Assembly (NCBI GenBank): GCA_964019695.1
Contig: OZ026517.1
Coordinates: 52,011,672-52,075,671, forward strand
Length of the DNA: 64,000 nucleotides
Source: Loripinus fragilis
Lineage: Eukaryota > Mollusca > Bivalvia > Lucinida > Lucinidae
Direction of reading: 5' to 3'
The position numbers and the translations under genes are program-made. Positions 31,101-40,100 of this stretch are shown here, piece after piece. A model generated the notes under the pieces. The model ran no database searches and was not told the origin of the DNA. It saw nothing but the letters and a program-made list of their open reading frames with translations. The first letter of the stretch is position 1. Each line of letters starts with the position of its first letter.

Positions 31101-34100
31101 GTACGACATACCAGGGAATTTTTATACAAGAGAGTCCTTGGACTTATACCACCCTTGCCAACTTAAGCACGAAATAGCACGAAATATCTCATGATGTGCA
31201 AGGTCTACACTGATGTAGATGGTATAAAATACTCGCTAAAGCTCGTGGATTATCTCCACGTACAGCCGGACAACCCATGGTATAATTATTGCATATGTAT
31301 TGGCCTGGTCAATTCACAAACCGTCTGCTTATTATATCATCTGACGTCAAAGGCAAAGACAGTAGATCAAAGAGACCACTCACTTAAATTCTGGCCACGT
31401 GTTGTTTTAAGACTTGGGGTCGCACGTGGTGGCCTTGACGCAAAAAAATGTACTTGACACATTAAGCTAAGACATGTGTTTGTAGGACATGAAAACGGTG
31501 ACCCAGATCAGAATTCGGCGGCGTATGAACACATGGGCGGATCCAGAAGGGGGGGAACAGGGGGTCCCGACCCCCCCCCCCCCCTTGAAAAACCACAAAA
31601 TATAGTTTTATAGCAATACTGAGCCGAATCCCCTGAAAAAGTACAAGGCTACCAAGCCAGGCTTCAATGTTGGGCCATCATCGGCACGCCAGCGAAACGC
31701 CGCATATTGTGGTATTTGGATCCTCTCTTCAAAAATAACGTTGTCAAAGTTGGACCCCTTCTGGCAAAACTTTCTGGATCCGCGCATGGAACAGGGTCGC
31801 CACTGTTTGCTGACAGAAGAATCATGGTCTATCAAAATTTTAATAAAAAATGAAAAATACCACCCAACCAAATAAGCTGTCAGATCTCTGCTGTTTACGG
31901 CCAGCTACACGAGAGTGCAGAGACCAGCATGTGCATCCAACACTGTTTTTGGCTGTTTCACTGTAACCGAGCCTCAAATCACGAAAGACAGGTTTTCTCC
32001 CTGGTCAAACAACCATAGATGACGAAGTGGGAGAATCTGGTTCTACATTGATTGCCATTATCAAATTCATAGTCTTAGAATGCTAACACGAAATGGGGTG
32101 TGTGAGCAAGCTGAGCATGTTAGTCGCCACAAGAATACATGAATATGTATAAATGGAATACTGCGACGTCACGATGAAGACTGGAACCAACCTATACAGA
32201 AATATAGGCAGGGACCAAGCTTGCCCAGAATTTTAGGGAGAAGTGACTTCTCCCTGCAGGAAAATAAGGGAGAAGTGACAGTCAGATAGGGAGAAGTTAT
32301 AGCGCAAAATTACGGCATTTTCTGTCAATTTAGAAGCATATTAGCCATTACACATACTATTGCCATTTAATGGAAGGAGAAACACAATGCAGTGGTAGTA
32401 GATTGTCTGATAATGTCACCACAGCTTGCATTTGTGTGGTGACAGAATGAAAATGAGTCTCCCTAAAAAAAAAAAAAAAATTTTTTTTTTTTTTTAGGGA
32501 GACTCCCACTTCTCCCTGGGTCCCATTTAGGACGAAATTTCGGCCCCTAGGGCGACTATTTTGCCCTAGCTGCCCCCTAGCTTGGTCCCTGTATAGGTGT
32601 TCATACAAAGCCTTTAAATGGAGTAAGCATTCACAAAAATGTTAGTTGTTGGTCTTTTTACAATACAGAGGCAGAGAAATGTACTACTCTCATGAATTTT
32701 CACATTTTTAGAAGTCATTTTCAGTTTCAGTTTACATTCGGAACGCGCACTGCACATCAAGAAAAAATCAAACCAATAGATGAGTGCATACATATGTCTA
32801 ACCTGTCGGACTTAATGTAAGCACAAATCATAAAATAATGTCTTGTCAACTTTTGTGTTGCATTTTCGAGGGTTCTGAGAATCATGACCCAAAATACGTC
32901 AGCTTTACGTTGTAGAGCTGTCAGCTTTACGTTGTAGAGCTAGCCGTCGGTAGTGAACAGATGTTGTATTATTTTTTTTATGAATTGTCATCTCGAACCA
33001 GTACTGGGTCCGAGCTGTCGTAGAACGAGTTGAACCATAAAGTTTAGCCAGGTATATCGCACGTAGTATGCGAGTCTTATATAGCGGAAAAAGGTTGGTT
33101 GAAACGGCACAGTAGGTGGTTATCGCGACTTTATGTTTGGTTGTTTATTTTCAAATTAAGAATATTAGTTTAATTGAAAATACTAATCAGACATTCAATC
33201 TGTGATGAGACTAAAAGGATAAACAGAAATTCCTCCCTCTTTGGCCATTTTTGCATGTTGTGGCCCCGTTTTATCGATCTTCAGAATTTTATTTTATTAG
33301 TTCGTACAGTGTCATTTTTCAGGAAAATAATTTTTATTAGTTTATATAGAGAGAAATAATTATTTTTTGCTGTACGAACTAATACAAGATTTACCGTACT
33401 AAAAATGCTGTAATAAATGCTCACGTTCACCACATGTGTTTAACTGAACAGTTTTACTGATGAAGCCAAGTCATAGCTATATAAAATTTTGTTGTTGTGT
33501 TGGGGTTAACCGTACCTTTCAACAATATTTTCAGTCAGGCATCTATCATTTTGTACCTGGGCAGTGTTACCTTTGTAAATGTATTCCTGTTTTTTTTAGT
33601 ACAGTAAAGCCTGTGTAAAAAGGCCACTCTCAAAAAGACAAAAAATTGGTTTTCCAGACCAATTATCACTTAATGCAGGTCAAAAGTATTAAACCAATTA
33701 TCGCTTAATGCAGGTCAAAAGTATTGCAGAATGCTCCAAGAGGAGCATTCTGCAATACTTTCGGCCTTCATTGAGCTACCATTTGTAATAAGATCTTTGT
33801 TCTTGACTATTTTTGAGTGGGCGTTTTACTGTAACTGACAAAACGGTGCTGCAATTAATAAACTTCTTTTTTCTTTAGGATACGGCAGGTCAAGAAAGAT
33901 TCCATGCATTAGGGCCAATATACTACAGAGACAGTAATGGTGCCATTCTAGTCTATGACATAACAGATGAAGACTCATTTCAAAAAGTAGGTTTTTACAT
34001 AGGGCCAGTTAAGCAAAAATAATTTGCGTAAAATTGCGATTATTTTCTTATCCATCAGTTTAAGCATGTGTTTTGGGTGCTCAAGAGAACCGTCTCATCG

Positions 34101-37100
34101 AGACGGTTCTTTTGAGTACCCACAACATATGTTTTGGTTGATAAATAAGAAAAGTAATTTTCAGTTAACTTACACACTTTCATCTGGGGGTCTGTTTTTA
34201 GATGGCCATATAGTAAATTTTTTTATAGTTTTTTCTGCGTGTGTAGAGTAACAGTTTTATCAAGTTAACCATACTTTTTGAACTTGAAGGATTACTTTAT
34301 CCAGAGGCCTTGCTGCCACATTGAATGCAATACATTTTGAAGAACATATAAATGTGCCAAAGAAGCCTCAGTATTGGGGGCCCTGTCAAAAGCTACATGT
34401 TATGATGTAACATAGCGTGGGGATTTAATTGCGATGGTGTGCCACTGACTACTCGATTCTAGTTGATTTTATCTTGCACTGGTTCATATTTTTTCCATAA
34501 ATTTATTCATATTTCTCCAATTAGACGGTTAGATGGTCCATCTCTACTTTCTTTTTCTGAACTTTTCCATTTACCATGGTGAAAATTTTCAGATAAAAAA
34601 ATGTAGAGTCAAAACTGATGAAAAGCTTCAGAAAAAGAATGTAGAGTTGAAAATGTTCAGAAAATCTTGATTCTTTGTTAGATTTCTCTAATTTTTGGTC
34701 TAATAAGGCAAAATGTTTGGGAAATCTGACAAAAGATTTCATAGCCTTTGAGATATTTTGATAACATTTGGTAGGATTGGTGTATCACATGCAAGATTGC
34801 AGAGACAAAACTGTCTATTGAAATTTTGAAATATATATTGTGAAATGTGTTTTGATATTGTATTTTGTTTTATCGTATGAAGTCGCGTCTGGGAGTGAAA
34901 TAACGCCATGCAATAAAATCTGTAAACCACTAGTGGTTTATAGATTTACGGGAAACGTTATGACGTCCATAACAACATTGCGTAAATGACAAAATTATAA
35001 CCTTTTTACGCAAGAAATGAGATTTCAAAGTAATCTTAATGTCATATGATAAATAGAATCTAACATTCGTGCTCTTGTGTAATTGAATTTATTAAACTCA
35101 TTGCAAAAAAGAGATAAAATGCTCGACAAGCCTCGCATTTTATCTCTTTTCCCCAACTCGTTTAATAAAATCAATAAAACATGAGCACTCATGTAAGATC
35201 CTCTATTTCTTTCATAGGTTAAGAGCTGGGTAAAAGAGTTACGGAAGATGTTGGGGAATGATATATGTCTAGGTATAGCAGGAAATAAAATAGACATGGA
35301 AAAGGATAGACATGTATCAGTAGCGGAAGCGGAGGCGTAAGTATCACTCTTCAGAAACATAGCTCTATTTGGGCCTATGCATAAGAAAACCTCACCTCAG
35401 GGTTTGGGAACAGGTAAAGCTCAAAACAGCCGGCTCTGCTACAGAACATAGGGCCAGATAAGCAAAAAAAAGCTTAAAATTGCAATTATTTTCTTATCCA
35501 TCAGTTTAAACTTGTGTTTTTGGTGCTCAAAAGAACCATCTCATCAAGACGGTTATTTTCAGTACCCACAACATATGTTTTGGTTGAGAAATAAGAAAAA
35601 TAATTTTCAGGTACGCACTCTTATCTTGGGGCCGGTACTAGTACAGAGACGAGCTAGAATACTGAAATTTTGAACATAGCCGGCTTAGCTATAAATACTT
35701 TCCAGTAAATGAATAACAAAAGTGCTGACTCGGACTGTGCATATGCATAGTCTTTTCAGTGCCTTCTGTTGTTTCAAACTTTGCATGAAGCAAAAGAGGT
35801 TTTCTCTCATCTAGACCAATATTATTAGAATATACAATTATACACTGATATTGGTGAGTATTTTCAGAAGTTGTGACATCGAAGGAAGCAAACATATGAG
35901 CATCGTTCATATTCCAATGCTGGACAATATTCGTCTTTATCATATACTTATACTAGTATTGCCCTTGATACTAGACTTTTGGCCCAGCCGTATCAACCAA
36001 TTCAAGTAGAGCTTCCAGCCGTGCGATCCAAAACTCATGTAGGGGGCTGATACGGGGGCCGATATTTTCCTGTCCCGCTCTCCCCAGGAGTTGATCTTGC
36101 CCTGGAGAAAAAAACAGGGAATATCTGCAAAAAAATTGTAAAAATAAAGAAAGTGGACTTATTCTTGCACATTTTACCTGATTACAACCAAAATCGCACT
36201 GAAAACACCGCTAAAAACATTGAAATATCCATTTTTTTACACCGAGTATTTCCATAAAAATGATGTCAGCGTCAAACTTTCGAACGTCATGATGTCACAA
36301 CAATGTCAAAGAGGTGTTCGTAAACAAAAGTATCAGGGAAGTGATCAGTCAAGGCCGCTTTGTGTGTTGAGGCTGATAAAGTCACTTAATTTAGTGATTG
36401 TTAATTAATGTACTTCAAAATAAAGAAATTAATATATTATTTCACAACTTTTTTATATGCATTAGTATACAATAAAAATATTATTACACGGTGTTTTTGA
36501 TCCCAGCCCTGATCTCAACCCACGGACAGTATCAGCCCTCGCCCTTTGGGCTCAGGCTGATACGGTCTACTTAGGCTGAGATCAGGGCTGGGATCAAAAA
36601 CACTGTGTAATAATCTATATATATCAATGCAATATGCCATTTATTATGGCTTCAAATTTGAGCCAGTGCCTGACAAAACCAACAAAATGAGCTGTGCAAC
36701 CAGTGAAGACTCAGATCAGCCTGGGTATGAAAATAGTCAGATTACTATAGGTACTCAATCGTAACTGCTTCGGCCAATTCCGTGGAATCGGACCTCAGAT
36801 GTACTTCATAAGGTGATGCTAATGTCACATGACGTGGCGCTGATGTCACAGAAACCATGTCAATACAATAAGTCTGGTTGCAGTGAAACAAATTGTTACA
36901 ACATTCCACATGATGCTGTAAATGAAGTATAGGTTTTTTCAATAAATTTTAACAGAACTAATTTTCCTTACACCGGCTAACAAAATGCAGCTTTTCAATA
37001 CATAGTACTACGCCCTACATACATCCGAGGCTTGATTCTCGAATTGAGCCGAAGTTTTCCAATTGCAGTCACTGTGCATTTAGGGTGTAGCTAAGGGCTC

Positions 37101-40100
37101 ATTTATTCTTCATGTGGTAGCAAAACTTGTTCAGACTGGGAAATCAAAATGTTCAAGAAATAATTTCACTCCCTAGACTTAATTTTTCAGTCATGATTTT
37201 ATAAATGACTGTTTAATTAGGCAAGTTGAATTAACATATTAACTCTTTCTTTGCTAGTGGTGACTTTTGTCGTCTGCTGATAATTTGACTCGGATCAGGA
37301 CAGACAAAAATGTCAGCCCTGATCTGGATCCAAAGCATTTGACTCTTTGATTGTGTTCCTTTTTTGTTAATAATGAAAAAAATAGCAGATGACAACAAAA
37401 GCAGAAAAATACTAGGCATGCAGAGTTAATCCTAAATATTTAGACATATTGGCCTGATCAAACAGTGCAGACTGCAGTCTGATCAGGATCTACACTGTAA
37501 TTCCATCACATCATTCTACATGCCTCATTGGAATGGATATTCAAATTTAAATTGTTCAAATGTTACAACAAGTGTATGGTACCATTTATTTTGGAGTTCT
37601 AGGGTCTAAATATTTCCAATAAATACTGGCAGTCTCAATAGATGGTACATGGTACAGTAAAACCTGTGTAAAAGGGCCACTCTAAAAAAGACCATAAATT
37701 GGGTTTCAAGACCAATCACCACTTAATGCATGCATGTCAAAAGTATTGCATTCTGCAATACTTTCGACCTGCATTAAGCTACCATTTGTCATTAAGATCT
37801 TTGTTTTGTCTATTTTTGAGTAGCTGTTTTTCACAGGTTTTACTGTTCATTCTAAAAGATTAATTTCTTTTATTTCGGTTAAAAATCTCCCTTTTCTTTT
37901 CCAGATATGCAGCATCAGTAGGAGCTAAACATTATCATACATCAGCAAAATTGAACAAAGGCATAGAAGAAATGTTTTTAGATCTAAGTAAAGGTAAGCT
38001 TTGTGGCTGATAGTTGAGCAAGTACATAATGAAACAAAACAAAATGAACAGTGCACCCAGCTGAGACTCAGATATGCCTTGACTTCAACACAGTCAAACC
38101 AGAGGCTTTGCTGTGTACTCAATGGGTAGATAAGAACTGGTATCTTCATGTCAAAAAGTCCCTGATCAGAATGCTAGCAAAAAGTCCCTGATCAGAACCC
38201 AAACAAAAAGTCCCTGATCAGAATGCAAACAAAAAGTCCCTGATCAGAATGCTAACAAAAAGTCCCTGATCAGAACCCAAACAAAAAGTCCCTGATCAGA
38301 ATACAAACAAAAAGTTCTTGATCAGAATGCAAACAAAAAGTCTCCTATCAGAATGCAAACAAAAAGTCCCTGATCAGAATGCAAAAAAAGCTCTTGATCA
38401 GAATGCAAACAAAAAGTCCCTGATCAGAATGCAAACAAAAAGTCCCTGATTAGAATGCGAACTTTTTTCAGAATGCAAACAAAAAGTTCTTGATCAGAAT
38501 ACAAACAAAAAGTCCCTGATCAGAATGCAAACAAATAAATCCTGATCAGAATGCAAACAAAAAGTTCTTGATCAGAATACAAATAAAAAGTCCTTGATCA
38601 GAATGCAAACAAAAAGTCCCTGATCAGAATGTAAACAAAAAGTCCTTGATCAGAATGCAAACAAAAATTCCCTGATCAGAATGCAAACAAAAAGTCCCTG
38701 ATCAGAATGCAAACAAAAAGTTCATGATTAGAATGCAAACAAAAAGTTCCTGATCAGAATGCAAACAAAAAGTTCCTGATCAGAATGCAAACAAAAAGTC
38801 TCTGATCAGAATGCAAACAAAAAGATCCTATAATAATGCAAACAAATAGTCCCTTCAGGATCAGAATGCAAACAATAAGTCCCTGATCAGAATGCAAACA
38901 AATAGTCCCTGATCAGAATGCAAACAATAGTCCCTGATCAGACAGCTCCTGTCTGATCTAGGCCTATTTTGTTGGCATATGTTTTTCCTGCCTGAGTTAT
39001 TTGGTTCTGGTACTTGTGACTTTACGCTGCACCAAATAAAGTCACAACAATTTTATACTAATTTTCTAATGTGGATCTTGTAATTTTATAATGCGGTAAA
39101 ACCTGTAACGGCCACTCTCAAAAAGACAAAAAAATTGGTTTTCGGGACTAATTATTGCTTAATGCGGGTCAAAAGTATTTTCAGAATGCTCCATGGAACC
39201 ATTCTGCAATAGAGCATTTTGCAATATTTTTGACCTCCCTCAAGCTACCAATTGTCATAAAGATCTTTGTTTTATCTATTTTTGAGTGGCCGCTTAAGCC
39301 AGGTTTTACTGTACTCTGTTAATAGTTAGTACTAAGTAGGGGTTGGTATCGCCTCTTGAAACCGTATCATGCTTTTTGGGTTTGTATAGAGATATGCATC
39401 ACGATATACTAGCAACCCCAGCTGCGCCAGATATTGGATTAAGAATAGTGGAAAAATACCATACCACTGCAATCTATATCCTTATTGCATAAAAACTGTT
39501 TTGATATTCCAAATATTGTTTACATGTATTAATTGAAAATAAAATGAGCTTTCAGAAGATACCTTGTTTGTGGTCATTGAATTACCAATAATTACTTAAT
39601 TGACAGGTAATTATCGATATTGTAGGTAATTAACACCTGAGATGAATGGTGGCTATTTTGGGCGCGAAAGTAGGACGGTGTATGCAAATGAACTGGCATG
39701 CGACAAAAGCATGGTCATTTGCATAATTAAAAATAGCATAACCAATCAGATGAGATTTCAGGCTACCCCATGGTTTGTGCGCTTAGTCGCTACGACCTCC
39801 CAAACTTATGTTATATTTAGTGAAAGTCAAGGCAAAATCGGTTGAAAACTGTTTGGTAAATCACCAAAGCGCACTAAAGATCGTTTTCTATACCTTATTC
39901 CCTTTCTAACCATGTATATTTTGTGGTATTTCAAGTTGATTTACCGACCCGCACGGCGGTTCAAAGGTCATGACCCTCACGGAAATCCCCAATTCTGACT
40001 TGTAAACAACCGACGCCATCTTGAATTTTAGCTACCGGTCAATAAATTATCAAAGTTTATCTCAAAAGTTAAGTGAAACTAATTGGTCCCTTGCACAAAA

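Larger units (their letters stand above)
28460..33396. mobile_element. 4.94-kb element, perfect 26-bp inverted ends, TA flanks
   Basis: Both ends read CGGTAAATCTTGTATTAGTT inward (26 identical bases), with TA at 28458-28459 and 33397-33398. The motif TAGTTCGTACA recurs near both ends (about 28477, 28492, 28588, 33298, 33373 inverted) and TAGTTTGTACA once, as transposase-binding sites often do. It fills about two thirds of RAB21 intron 2. I see no intact transposase; superfamily unknown (TA duplication fits Tc1/mariner, ISL2EU and others). Confidence 0.78.

Noticed and set aside
30967..31194. ORF with NNKGADQPAHPRS
   Set aside because: It is a translation of the MITE-D-type core; the same peptide pattern appears wherever that repeat is open.
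38152..38945. CRISPR-like array
   Set aside because: Units follow each other without unique spacers, in an intron of an animal gene. It is a minisatellite.
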